64,000 nt of DNA, taken from contig NZ_VEVQ02000001.1 of the NCBI RefSeq assembly GCF_006491595.2, forward strand, positions 1-64,000, read 5' to 3'. This stretch comes from Flavobacterium jejuense (GTDB lineage Bacteria > Bacteroidota > Bacteroidia > Flavobacteriales > Flavobacteriaceae). The position numbers were made by a program, and so were the translations under genes. This document shows, piece by piece, positions 27,854-36,257 of this stretch; positions within the stretch are counted from its first letter, which is position 1; every line of letters starts with the position of its first letter. Below the pieces are notes generated by a model that was not told the DNA's origin, made no database searches, and worked only from the letters and a program-made list of their open reading frames with translations.

Positions 27854-27883
27854 ATGTAATAGGATTGTGCGGAATTGTTACAG

Positions 27884-27911
27884 TTGATCGTTGAAATTAC
27901 CTCTAATTTTG
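27884..27911 (+). promoter_or_regulatory. Candidate promoter of the eCIS operon
   Basis: TTG at 27884 is followed after 17 bases by TAATTTTG at 27904-27911, matching the Bacteroidota TTG-N17-20-TAnnTTTG pattern. It sits 52 bases before the first eCIS gene and after the AraC-fusion gene, so the particle genes can be transcribed separately from the regulator. Confidence 0.5.
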
Positions 27912-27963
27912 ATCCTGTAAGATATCTGATTTCAGGTATTAGTTTTAATAAAATTCAAACGCA

Positions 27964-28548
27964 ATGATTCATACCACTCTTGGCATTTTAAAAGATAAGC
28001 TTAACGAATACTTTGGATTAAAAACAGACGTAGATCATAACCTTATTAATTTTATTGAAAGTAATAATAATGATCCTGTAACTTTTGCTACAGATTCAGT
28101 AACACCGTTTTTGATTAATATTTCAGAGGACCGCAAATTCAGAAATCCAGATCTTTACTCTGGAATGGTTCAAGATGGAATAAGAACTCAAATAAATCCT
28201 GAAATAAGAATTGAACTATTGGTTCTATTTGTCTCAAAATTCAATGATTATTCCCAAGCTCTTAAATTCCTTTCTTATGTAATTAAGTTTTTTCAAGCAA
28301 ACCGGGTTTTTACTCAAAATAATACCCCAGAACTTCTAGATGAGAATATAGAAAAATTAACTATAGAACTTGTGACTCTTCCTCTTGAAGAGCAAAATCA
28401 AGTATGGCATTCTTTGAATACTTCTTATCTGCCTTCTGTTTTATATAGAGTTCGACTATTATCATTCATAGATGATATTACTATTAAGGTCACAGGAAGT
28501 TCTATAAATGATTTACAAATGAATATAAAAGAAACAACAACAACATGA
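27964..28548 (+). CDS. eCIS cap / tube terminator, DUF4255 (Pvc16/Afp16 N-terminal family)
   Basis: The 194-residue protein has the DUF4255 pattern: LGILKDKLNEYF at the start, SVTPFLINISEDRKFRNP, a central PEIRIELLVLFVSKFNDYSQALKFLSYVIKFFQ, and LNTSYLPSVLYRVRLL at the end. In Afp and PVC particles this protein closes the distal end of tube and sheath and sets length together with the tape measure. It is the first gene of the particle operon and its stop overlaps the next start by 4 bases (ATGA), so they are translationally coupled. Confidence 0.85.
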   Translation: MIHTTLGILKDKLNEYFGLKTDVDHNLINFIESNNNDPVTFATDSVTPFLINISEDRKFRNPDLYSGMVQDGIRTQINPEIRIELLVLFVSKFNDYSQALKFLSYVIKFFQANRVFTQNNTPELLDENIEKLTIELVTLPLEEQNQVWHSLNTSYLPSVLYRVRLLSFIDDITIKVTGSSINDLQMNIKETTTT

Positions 28549-29318
28549 GATACCGTGTTTTTTTTCAAATAGAAATTGTTCATCCTTATTTTTCTACTGC
28601 TGCAGCGGATCTCATTATTTTACCAGATGCTCAAACAACATTGTTTTTAAGTAAGCAACGTTTTCTAATTAGAAGGACAATAAATGGAATAAAGATATTA
28701 AGAGCTATTAATGAGAATGATGAAAAGTTGACTGCTATAGAAGTGGAAAATGTATTTGTTTTTAATATTTTTCCAACATCTGAAAATGTTAGAGAGTTTA
28801 CTGACACCTCTATGGTTGAAACGGGTAAGATGTTATTATTTTCTAATGAAGGATTAAGTAAAGGTAATGTTGAGTTAATGAAATCTAAAACCTTTCAAGA
28901 GGGGAAATATCAAAATTTTCCTGCAATAGCTAGAGTGGAAATAAAGGGAGGAGAAATTATATCTCAATCAAATGGTTCACCTCATTTATATAAAGCTCTT
29001 TTTCAATCAAGAGCAATAAAATGGAAATATTATTTTGTATCTAACTCAAAAACTACCGATTTAGCTATTGCAACAAGAGATCAGCAACTGAAATTTACTC
29101 AGTTAGAAATTAAGGAAGACTTTTCAGATAAGATAGTCCAATCTCTAACGTTAAATTTTCAAGATACTAAAATTATAGTTTTTGAATCTAATATCGACAT
29201 TCCATACAGTAAAACACCTATAAAAAATATAAACCTTAAACAAAATGGATTAATACTTATTAATCATTTGCCTAATCCAGAAGTACAAGACAATGGTATT
29301 CAGATTATTAAAATTTAA
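28545..29318 (+). CDS. eCIS-associated protein of unknown function (candidate cap adaptor)
   Basis: The 257-residue protein is strand-rich with no signal peptide or membrane segment. It has alternating hydrophobic patterns such as YRVFFQIEIVHPYF at the start and GLILINHLPNP near the end. I recognise no domain. It overlaps the DUF4255 cap gene by 4 bases and precedes the sheath. In bacteroidete eCIS clusters a second cap-associated protein occupies this place, so a role in the cap or distal end is an inference from position. It could also be an assembly factor not present in the particle. Confidence 0.65.
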   Translation: MRYRVFFQIEIVHPYFSTAAADLIILPDAQTTLFLSKQRFLIRRTINGIKILRAINENDEKLTAIEVENVFVFNIFPTSENVREFTDTSMVETGKMLLFSNEGLSKGNVELMKSKTFQEGKYQNFPAIARVEIKGGEIISQSNGSPHLYKALFQSRAIKWKYYFVSNSKTTDLAIATRDQQLKFTQLEIKEDFSDKIVQSLTLNFQDTKIIVFESNIDIPYSKTPIKNINLKQNGLILINHLPNPEVQDNGIQIIKI

Positions 29319-29407
29319 TAAAATATGAATATTTCAAAAAGAGTTTAAAGTAATAAAAGAGTTTTATAAAAAATAAAATTGTAAACATTTAATAAACAGT
29401 AATAAAT

Positions 29408-31042
29408 ATGTCTAATTTTTTTACACCCGATGTGTATACAGAGGAAATCCCTCTTTTACCACAGTCAGTAGCAGAAGTATCAACAGCAGTTCCAGCTTTT
29501 ATTGGCTATACTGAAAAAGCAACAAAAGAAGGAAAATCTTTAGCCAATAAAGCTATTAGAATTTCAACTTTATTAGAGTACAAAGAGTTTTTTGGTGGAG
29601 CTAAATCGGTATCCTTTGATGTAACGGTTGCTAGTGATGAAACAATAACAAATGTTAAGGTTGAATCACTGCAAAATAAGCTATACTATGCTATAGAACT
29701 TTATTTTAAAAATGGAGGAGGCGATTGTTATATAGTATCTATAGGAAGTTATTCAGACACTTACAACAAACAAGATTTTTTAAACGGACTTGAAACATTA
29801 AGTAAAGAAGACGAGCCTACTTTGATCATGCTAGGTGAGGCAACTCATTTACAAGAAGTGGATTATTATGAAGTTTGTCAAGAAGCTTTAAAACAATGTG
29901 CAGACTTAAAAGACCGATTTTGCATTTTAGACGTTCAGAAGAATGAGGGAGATGCCATAGAAAAGTTTAGAAATGGAATAGGGGCTAATAACTTAAAATA
30001 TGGAGCAGCCTACACACCTTATTTACAAACTTCCCTTAATTATGTGTATAGTGATAGTGATGTGAATATATCTAGTTTATCTTCTTCTTCAGAAAGTACT
30101 CTTAAGTTTGATTATGATAATGCTATCACTATCATATATAAAGGTGATGCGGAAGATAATCCGAAATTTAAAATTAACAAAACAGGAACATCCTTTGGTT
30201 TTTCAATAAATGATACGAAAGTACTAACTATTTCTAATGTAGGAGAAGGAAAACCAGTGGAAGAAGTACTTGAGGCATGGAATAATTTTCCAGATAGAGG
30301 GAATTTCGAAATACTATTAATAACAGAAGGCACTACAGTAAAGTCTACGGATCTAATTACTTTAGAAAAAGTTACTACTAGTGGAGAAACTTTTAAATTA
30401 GATAGTAAAAAAGGAACCGCATTATACAGTAAAATTATAAGCGAACTAGCAAAACAACGTATCATATTGCCTCCTAGTGTAGCTGTATCTGGAGCTTATG
30501 CAACCACAGATCGTGAGAGAGGCGTATGGAAAGCTCCAGCAAATATAAGTTTAAATGGCGTTGTTGCACCTGTAGAAAAGATAACGTCAAAAGAGCAAGA
30601 AAGACTTAATGTAGATGCTACATCTGGTAAGTCTATCAATGCCATACGGAGTTTTGTAGGTAAAGGTACAATGATTTGGGGAGCAAGAACACTTGCAGGT
30701 AATGATAATGAATGGAGATATGTTTCTGTCCGTAGATTATTCAATATGATTGAAGAATCTACAAAAAAAGCGGCTCAGTTTGCTGTTTTTGAATCTAATG
30801 ATGCTATTACTTGGTTAAAAGTAAAAGCTATGATTGAAAGTTTTCTTTATGGAGTTTGGCAACAAGGTGGTTTAGCAGGTTCTGTTGAAAGTCAAGCTTA
30901 TTTTGTAAATATTGGTTTGGGTAAAACCATGACGCAACAAGACATTCTTGAAGGTAAAATGATCGTAGAAATAGGTTTAGCAGCAGTACGACCAGCAGAA
31001 TTTATTATACTGAAATTTTCACACAAATTGCAAGAGGCATAA
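29408..31042 (+). CDS. eCIS contractile sheath protein (Afp2-4 / phage tail sheath family)
   Basis: The 544-residue protein begins with the sheath signature FFTPDVYTEEIPLLPQSV followed by STAVPAFIGYTEKA. The C-terminal third has the conserved phage-sheath elements: PPSVAVSGAYATTDRERGVW, then RTLAGNDNEWRYVSVRRLFN and the end region FIILKFSHKLQ. It forms the outer sheath whose contraction drives the inner tube. The middle (about 200-350) is a variable domain that would face outward. Only one sheath gene is visible, against three in Afp. An 89-bp gap before it may hold a promoter, but no TAnnTTTG box is seen. Confidence 0.92.
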   Translation: MSNFFTPDVYTEEIPLLPQSVAEVSTAVPAFIGYTEKATKEGKSLANKAIRISTLLEYKEFFGGAKSVSFDVTVASDETITNVKVESLQNKLYYAIELYFKNGGGDCYIVSIGSYSDTYNKQDFLNGLETLSKEDEPTLIMLGEATHLQEVDYYEVCQEALKQCADLKDRFCILDVQKNEGDAIEKFRNGIGANNLKYGAAYTPYLQTSLNYVYSDSDVNISSLSSSSESTLKFDYDNAITIIYKGDAEDNPKFKINKTGTSFGFSINDTKVLTISNVGEGKPVEEVLEAWNNFPDRGNFEILLITEGTTVKSTDLITLEKVTTSGETFKLDSKKGTALYSKIISELAKQRIILPPSVAVSGAYATTDRERGVWKAPANISLNGVVAPVEKITSKEQERLNVDATSGKSINAIRSFVGKGTMIWGARTLAGNDNEWRYVSVRRLFNMIEESTKKAAQFAVFESNDAITWLKVKAMIESFLYGVWQQGGLAGSVESQAYFVNIGLGKTMTQQDILEGKMIVEIGLAAVRPAEFIILKFSHKLQEA

Positions 31043-31088
31043 TTAGGATACATTATTTAACTAGAAAATATTAAAAAATAAAAATATC

Positions 31089-31562
31089 ATGGCTTTAACA
31101 AAAGAACAAATTAAAACCGATTATCCTCTTCCTATTTATAATTATAGAGTAGATATCAACGGAGAATCTATTAGCTTTTCAGAGGTTTCTGGGCTAGAAT
31201 TATCTTTCGAAACTTTTACGTATAAAGAAAGTTATGCATCAGGAGGTAAAGTGGGACCAAATATTATGTACATGCCTGGACAAATTCAACCTGTTACTAT
31301 TTCGATGAAAAAAGGGTTAGTAAAAGGGAAAAGTATTCCTGTTTTTTATAATTGGATTAATTCAATTCAACTCAATCAAGTGGATAAAAAGGATATTGTA
31401 GTTCATTTATTAGATGAAACTGGAACTACCGTAGTAAGCTGGAAAGTAATTGATGCTTTTCCTACAAAACTGACAGCACCATCTTTTGATGCCAATTCAA
31501 ACGATGTTGGTATTGAGTCTATGGATTTAATGGCTTATCGAGTAACCATGGAAGAAGTTTAG
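31089..31562 (+). CDS. eCIS inner tube protein (Afp1-like, T4 gp19 fold)
   Basis: The 157-residue tail-tube protein has the motif YPLPIYNYRVDINGESISFSEV followed by SGLELSFETFTY and the C-terminal APSFDANSNDVGIESMDL. Proteins of this kind stack as hexameric rings that make the tube carrying effectors. It directly follows the sheath, as in Afp, PVC and AlgoCIS. Two further tube-type proteins come next; this one, right behind the sheath, is the likely main tube subunit. Confidence 0.9.
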   Translation: MALTKEQIKTDYPLPIYNYRVDINGESISFSEVSGLELSFETFTYKESYASGGKVGPNIMYMPGQIQPVTISMKKGLVKGKSIPVFYNWINSIQLNQVDKKDIVVHLLDETGTTVVSWKVIDAFPTKLTAPSFDANSNDVGIESMDLMAYRVTMEEV

Positions 31563-31633
31563 TTTTAAATGAACTAAGCTAAGTTACCAGATTTTACTGG
31601 ATGAATTTCTAATGGATATAAAAATCATTTTTA

Positions 31634-32083
31634 ATGGCAATAGATAAAAAAACAATTATAGATAGTTATCCTTTACCTGTGTATAATTATCAGGTAATCA
31701 TTAATGGTAGTGAGGTAATGTCTTTTTCAGAAATTTCAGGATTAGAAATAGAGCGAGAGCATGTTTTATATAGACACGGGTTTAGTTGGGTTGTTGGAGA
31801 TCACTTGATTAGAGCGCAACGTAAGCCTATTAATGTTAGCCTAAAAAGAGGTGTTGTTAGACAGCGAAGCTATTTGTATGATTGGATGACATCTGGTACA
31901 AAAAAAGACATTAGAATAGAACTATGTGATGAAGCTGGTATAGCAGTAGTAAGTTGGGAAGTGTCGCGAGCACTTCCCCTCAAACTAGAGGCACCTTCAT
32001 TTGGAGCAAGTAACAACGATGTAGCGATAGAAAGTCTAGATTTAATTGCCCACGATTTAAGGATAAAATATAATAAAGAGTAG
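31634..32083 (+). CDS. eCIS tube-type protein (Afp5-like tube initiator candidate)
   Basis: The 149-residue protein is a paralogue of the main tube subunit: YPLPVYNYQVIINGSEVMS, SGLEIEREHVLYRHG and APSFGASNNDVAIESLDL. It differs in the loop after the second strand and is slightly shorter. In related systems the second tube-type protein forms the first ring on top of the spike and baseplate. Four bases separate its stop from the next start. Confidence 0.82.
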   Translation: MAIDKKTIIDSYPLPVYNYQVIINGSEVMSFSEISGLEIEREHVLYRHGFSWVVGDHLIRAQRKPINVSLKRGVVRQRSYLYDWMTSGTKKDIRIELCDEAGIAVVSWEVSRALPLKLEAPSFGASNNDVAIESLDLIAHDLRIKYNKE

Positions 32084-32086
32084 TAT

Positions 32087-32575
32087 ATGTCAGAAGTATT
32101 AAAAGCAATAAATTTTGCAGATAGAGAGCCTACATTATCGCACAGGTTTGGCGTTTTTTTCTTAAAAGGAGGCCTTATACCAAATCCAATAGATTTAAGG
32201 TTTCAACGGGTTAGTGGTATCAGTACAGAAGTACAGTTAGAGACCATTAATGAAGGAGGAGAAAACCTGCATGCACATCGACTACCTTCCAGAATGAGTT
32301 ATAACAATTTGGTACTAGAGCGAGGATATATAGCTAGTGCGATACCTTCTCCACTAAATATAGAGTTCAATGCAGCATTTTCATTTTACAAATTTAATCC
32401 ATCAGATGTTTTGATTACCCTGTTTAATGAAAGTAGTGTTCCTATCGGTGGATGGCTTTTCAAGAAAGCCTATCCAGTAAAGTGGTCTGTATCCGATTTA
32501 GATGCGCAGTCCAATTCAGTTGCTGTCGATACAATGGAATTAGCCTATACCAGATTTCAAATTTTAAGAATGTAA
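32087..32575 (+). CDS. eCIS tube-type protein (Afp6-like, baseplate-proximal)
   Basis: The 162-residue member of the tail-tube family begins with HRFGVFFLKGGLIPNPIDL and has the SGISTEVQLETINEGGENLH strand pair and WSVSDLDAQSNSVAVDTMEL near the end. It is the most diverged of the three tube-type proteins and most likely joins the spike to the tube. The next small gene begins 2 bases after its stop, in a tightly packed operon. Confidence 0.8.
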   Translation: MSEVLKAINFADREPTLSHRFGVFFLKGGLIPNPIDLRFQRVSGISTEVQLETINEGGENLHAHRLPSRMSYNNLVLERGYIASAIPSPLNIEFNAAFSFYKFNPSDVLITLFNESSVPIGGWLFKKAYPVKWSVSDLDAQSNSVAVDTMELAYTRFQILRM

Positions 32576-32576
32576 T

Positions 32577-32744
32577 ATGGCTGTAGAAATTAAAGAAATA
32601 GTAATCAGAGCAATCGTGTCTAGCACTGTTCAAAATGGAGCAGATAATAACGAAGGATATTACTCTAAAGGGAATAATGATGCTTTGGTGCAAGAATGTG
32701 TAGATCAAGTTTTAAAGATATTGAAAAAGAAAAATCGAAGATAA
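32577..32744 (+). CDS. Small eCIS protein, DUF5908 family
   Basis: A 55-residue protein. It begins MAVEIKEIVIRAIVSS, the usual opening of DUF5908 proteins, continues with a polar stretch and ends with a helix (VQECVDQVLKILKKK). DUF5908 genes recur at this place, between the last tube protein and the LysM baseplate protein, in bacteroidete contractile systems. Its role is unknown; a small assembly or baseplate clip is possible. Only one base separates it from the next start codon. Confidence 0.8.
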   Translation: MAVEIKEIVIRAIVSSTVQNGADNNEGYYSKGNNDALVQECVDQVLKILKKKNRR

Positions 32745-32745
32745 T

Positions 32746-33468
32746 ATGTCAATTATAGATAATTTAAATCCATTTAAACTTCAAAAACTGAGAATTTGTT
32801 CCTACGAAAAAGCAGCTAGAGAAATAGGAACAGGAGAAGAGGTTGAGGTTATGTTCAATCCAGAGTCTGTACAAAAAAGATTTAATAATGGATATTATAA
32901 TGTACCAGTAACACCTATTGGTCAGGGTACGGTAGATTATTCACATAGTGCACCATCATCAGTAAGTATGAAGCTTATTTTTGATGATACGCAAGTAAAT
33001 GAATATGCACATGTGATAGCGATAAATAAATTTAATTCTAACTATAGAACGGTATCAGACAGAATTGATGAGTTTTTAAAACTTATCGTAAAAAGAAAAG
33101 GTGCCACCCATGAAACACCGCATCTTACCATTAGTTGGGGAAAGACCTTGAATTATCAATGCAGACTCCAATCTTTGGATATTAACTACACCTTGTTTGA
33201 TAGAAGTGGTAGTCCATTACGAGCTGAGTTATCGGTCTCTTTTATAGAAGATGATTTGCCTGTAGCACAGGTTGTTAAAGCCGAGTTAGAGTCTCCAGAT
33301 TTAACACATTATAGAATGGTGAAAGAGGGAGATCAATTACCTCTTATGTGTGAGGCTATTTATGGTTCCCCGAATTATTATATGGAGGTGGCACGTGTTA
33401 ATAAAATAAAAGACTTTAGGAATCTTAAACTAGGACAGGAAATTTATTTTCCACCTATAGTGAAGTAA
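32746..33468 (+). CDS. eCIS LysM baseplate protein (Afp7-like)
   Basis: The 240-residue protein has an N-terminal beta domain (VEVMFNPESVQKRFNNGYY, typical of Afp7/gp53-like proteins) and a C-terminal LysM repeat at about 185-238 (VKEGDQLPLMCEAIYGSPNYYMEVARVN, then GQEIYFPP). In particles of this class it sits in the inner baseplate and links the spike to the wedge ring; LysM here is a structural module and not a cell-wall binder. Two bases separate it from the spike gene. Confidence 0.88.
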   Translation: MSIIDNLNPFKLQKLRICSYEKAAREIGTGEEVEVMFNPESVQKRFNNGYYNVPVTPIGQGTVDYSHSAPSSVSMKLIFDDTQVNEYAHVIAINKFNSNYRTVSDRIDEFLKLIVKRKGATHETPHLTISWGKTLNYQCRLQSLDINYTLFDRSGSPLRAELSVSFIEDDLPVAQVVKAELESPDLTHYRMVKEGDQLPLMCEAIYGSPNYYMEVARVNKIKDFRNLKLGQEIYFPPIVK

Positions 33469-33470
33469 TT

Positions 33471-35180
33471 ATGGCAATAACTGAAACGATAAAAAGTGAT
33501 GGACAGACTCTGCAATTGGGTACTTATGAACTTATTTCTATAGATACAAATAAGGAGTTTAATAAAATACCTACTGCAGAAGTTAAGTTATATGACGGTA
33601 GTGTAGCGAAACAAGAATTTAAAACATTAAATGACAATGCTTTTTTACCAGGATCTAAAATTGAAATTTTTCTTAAAAAAGAGGGCGAATTAGCTACAGA
33701 GGAAAAAGTTTTTGAGGGTATTGTAGTTAATCAGGGATTAGAGCGGTCGATGGATAGATCTATCTTAACAATAGAACTTTATGATATGTCTTTAAAAATG
33801 ACAGCTTTAAGAAGCAGTACTATTTATAAAAATGAAACTGATAAAGAAATTATAAAAGGTTTAGTAGAAAAACATGAATTGAAGGTTGGAGAAATTGACA
33901 AAACAACAACTAGACATGCACAAATGGTACAATACTATGTTTCAGATTGGGATTTTATGCTATCTAGGGCAGAAGCAAATGGTCAATTAGTAGTAGCAAA
34001 TGATGGAGAAATAGAAGTTGTTTCACCTAAAATTCAAGATCCTTTTTTAACATTAAAGTTTGGTATTGACCTGTATGACTTTGATTTAAAGTTTAATGGT
34101 CAGGATCAATATAAAGAGGTGGTTGCTTTTGGTTTGGATATAAAGGTTAATGCGATTAAAAAAGGTGAAAAGGAGCAAAAGGATAAAGAATTAACTTTCA
34201 CAAATCCTAAAAAAGGAAATGAGTATAAATTAGACACTATAGGGTATAATGATATTTCTAATATAGCTTCGGTAATAGGAGCGGAACAAGCTCAAATAGT
34301 CCATGCGGCTCCCTTACAGTCTTCTGAACTCCAGGCTTGGTCAGATGCTCAAATTATAAAATCAAGACTGTCATTAATACAAGGTGCAATCAAAATATCT
34401 GGTAACGGAACAATAAAAGTAGGACAAACTTTAAAAATGGAAAATGTAAGTCGCTTTAATGGCAGTCATATTATATCCGGAGTTCGTCAGGTATATACAA
34501 AAAACAAGGGTTGGTATACCTATCTGCAAATTGGTATGGATAGGGCATGGTTTACATCAAGAACAGATATGGTAGATCCACAAGCGGCAGGTTTGCTTCC
34601 AGGAGTTAATGGTTTGCATTTAGGCACAGTCACTGGACATAAAGAAGATCCAAATAATCAATTTTTTGTATTGGTAAGTATTCCCGCTTTTCATAAAGAT
34701 AGTAAACCAACAGAGGTGAGTGCTCTATATACTTCTCTTGATGCTGGTGCTAATCATGGGATTTTTTTTCCACCACAAATTGGAGATCGGGTGGTCTTAG
34801 GGTTTTTAAATGACGATCCTAGACAAGCTATCATATTAGGAGCAATGCATAGTTATAAATTGCCAAACACAGTCAAAGAAAAGAATAAATACAGAGGAAT
34901 TTTTACAAAATCAAACTATAAGTTGCTTTTTGATGAAGAAACTCAAATGGTCATACTCTCTACTGCTGATGAGAATAACGAAAAAGAAAATAAAATTTGT
35001 ATAGACCAAAAGCAAAAGTGCATCAATCTAGAAGATGCTCACGGAAACAAAATCGAGTTAAATAAAAACGGAATAACGATTACAAGTATAAAAGACTGTC
35101 AAATTAAAACAGATGGTAATTTTAGTATTGAAGCAAAAGGGAATGTTAAAATTAAAGGAAAAAAAGTTGATTTACTATAA
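33471..35180 (+). CDS. eCIS central spike protein (VgrG / Afp8-like)
   Basis: The 569-residue protein combines gp27-like and gp5-like parts. The N-terminal half has PTAEVKLYDGS and VQYYVSDWDFMLSRAEANGQLV, typical of VgrG. Residues from about 380 form the OB fold (GLHLGTVTGHKEDPN and SVPIP-type SIPAFHKDS, with HGIFFPPQIGDRVVLGFLNDDPRQAIILGAMH). The C-terminus, NKIELNKNGITITSIKDCQIKTD, becomes a repetitive beta-helix ending IKGKKVDLL. It forms the trimeric needle. There is no C-terminal effector extension, so toxins are likely carried in the tube and not on the spike. Confidence 0.92.
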   Translation: MAITETIKSDGQTLQLGTYELISIDTNKEFNKIPTAEVKLYDGSVAKQEFKTLNDNAFLPGSKIEIFLKKEGELATEEKVFEGIVVNQGLERSMDRSILTIELYDMSLKMTALRSSTIYKNETDKEIIKGLVEKHELKVGEIDKTTTRHAQMVQYYVSDWDFMLSRAEANGQLVVANDGEIEVVSPKIQDPFLTLKFGIDLYDFDLKFNGQDQYKEVVAFGLDIKVNAIKKGEKEQKDKELTFTNPKKGNEYKLDTIGYNDISNIASVIGAEQAQIVHAAPLQSSELQAWSDAQIIKSRLSLIQGAIKISGNGTIKVGQTLKMENVSRFNGSHIISGVRQVYTKNKGWYTYLQIGMDRAWFTSRTDMVDPQAAGLLPGVNGLHLGTVTGHKEDPNNQFFVLVSIPAFHKDSKPTEVSALYTSLDAGANHGIFFPPQIGDRVVLGFLNDDPRQAIILGAMHSYKLPNTVKEKNKYRGIFTKSNYKLLFDEETQMVILSTADENNEKENKICIDQKQKCINLEDAHGNKIELNKNGITITSIKDCQIKTDGNFSIEAKGNVKIKGKKVDLL

Positions 35181-35302
35181 ATAAAAAAACTAGAAATGAG
35201 AAAATACATCTAGAGTTATCAGTCAATGAAATAGTTATAATATCAGTAAGTTTAAGTCAACAAACCTACTCAGCTCTGGCCGATTTAATTCGGAAAATAT
35301 AA
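35177..35302 (+). CDS. Possible 41-residue eCIS protein starting at ATA
   Basis: In frame 2, overlapping the spike stop codon, an open segment reads NKKTRNEKIHLELSVNEIV and then SLSQQTYSALADLIRKI before a TAA at 35300. It resembles a class of small Bacteroidota proteins with a pattern like LELsvnEvn-l-l--L---py--v--Li-KI, found in phage and phage-like clusters. There is no ATG, GTG or TTG; the only plausible initiator is ATA at 35177, placed where an ATGA-type overlap would be. It may be a functional gene with a rare start or a relic whose ATG mutated. The next 77 bases to the gp25 gene are non-coding. Confidence 0.4.
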   Translation: MNKKTRNEKIHLELSVNEIVIISVSLSQQTYSALADLIRKI

Positions 35303-35379
35303 TAATAATGTTTTTAGTTACAACTTACTGTAGGAGATAATCTTATAGTGAATGAATAAAAATTAAAAAATGATAAAGT

Positions 35380-35796
35380 ATGGAAAATAAATTTTTAGGA
35401 AGTGGTTGGGCTTTTCCTCCTGTATTTGCATCAGGTGGAACAACAGTAGAAATGGTTTCAGGTGAAGAAGATATCAAGCAAAGCCTTCAAATTCTATTAT
35501 CTACTTCACTAAAAGAACGAGTAATGCATTCAGGATTTGGTTGTGACCTTAACCGTTTCTTGTTTGAAGAAGTAGATCAACGCTTTGTTAATGATATTAG
35601 TAATATGGTATCAAGATCGATACTTCTTTATGAACCAAGAATAAAGGTAGAAGGAGTGACTGTTAAGGATATGGATATAGAAAATGGAGTAGTACATATC
35701 GCTGTAGATTATATAGTTCGTACTACAAACAATCGTTTCAATTTGGTGTATCCTTTTTATATTAATGAGGCATCAACTGGAGCTTTTACCCTTTAA
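35380..35796 (+). CDS. eCIS baseplate wedge protein, gp25/GPW family (Afp9-like)
   Basis: The 138-residue protein has the gp25 pattern: GWAFPPVF at the start, GEEDIKQSLQILLSTSLKERVMH and FGCDLNRFLFEEVD, then VSRSILLYEPRIKVEGVTV and a last strand HIAVDYIVRTTNNRFNLVYPFY. The glutamate-rich EEDI and ERVM signature is conserved. It caps the lower end of the sheath in phage and eCIS baseplates. The order spike, gp25 agrees with Afp8-Afp9. Confidence 0.9.
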   Translation: MENKFLGSGWAFPPVFASGGTTVEMVSGEEDIKQSLQILLSTSLKERVMHSGFGCDLNRFLFEEVDQRFVNDISNMVSRSILLYEPRIKVEGVTVKDMDIENGVVHIAVDYIVRTTNNRFNLVYPFYINEASTGAFTL

Positions 35797-35814
35797 TAAA
35801 CACATTAATTAATA

Positions 35815-36237
35815 ATGAATCAAATAATTAGGAATGGTGATAGCGTCGTTTTCTCAAGTTCAGGACCTATTATGTTACTGCCTCCTTTACCAGTAACAGC
35901 TATCAAAGCTACTGGAGAAACAACTATTAATGGTAAAAAGGTTTGTATAGAAGGAGACGAAAAGAAAGTAGAGATATCCTGTTCTTATACCGTGCCACCA
36001 TTTATGATACCAGGTTCTGGAAAATTAAAAATACAAAGCTTAAGCCCCGAACAGTTAACTAAGAAAACCAAAAGTGGTACTAAAAGTCTTATTTTGAAAG
36101 GTAAACTATTTATAGCCATTTTTGAAGTAGAATCTCCAGCGAAACAGCCTCCACCTACAAATGCACCTGATCCTTTACCATTCTATATAGTTAAAGGAGA
36201 ATTTATAGCAAATAATACTAAAATAAAGGCTACTTAA
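35815..36237 (+). CDS. eCIS probable spike-tip protein (Afp10/PAAR-like position)
   Basis: The 140-residue, strand-rich protein begins IIRNGDSVVFSSSGPIMLLPPLP and has ATGETTINGKKVCIEGDEKKV and TVPPFMIPGSGKLKIQSL. Between gp25 and the gpJ-like gene, eCIS loci encode the PAAR-type tip, and the short turns (NGKKVCIEGDE) recall DUF4280/PAAR-like tips. I do not see the classical PAAR metal ligands, so family membership is inferred from position and style. A C-terminal proline-rich linker (PAKQPPPTNAPDPLP) leads to a last strand pair. Confidence 0.6.
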   Translation: MNQIIRNGDSVVFSSSGPIMLLPPLPVTAIKATGETTINGKKVCIEGDEKKVEISCSYTVPPFMIPGSGKLKIQSLSPEQLTKKTKSGTKSLILKGKLFIAIFEVESPAKQPPPTNAPDPLPFYIVKGEFIANNTKIKAT

Positions 36238-36257
36238 TAAATATAGTTTTAGAAAAG

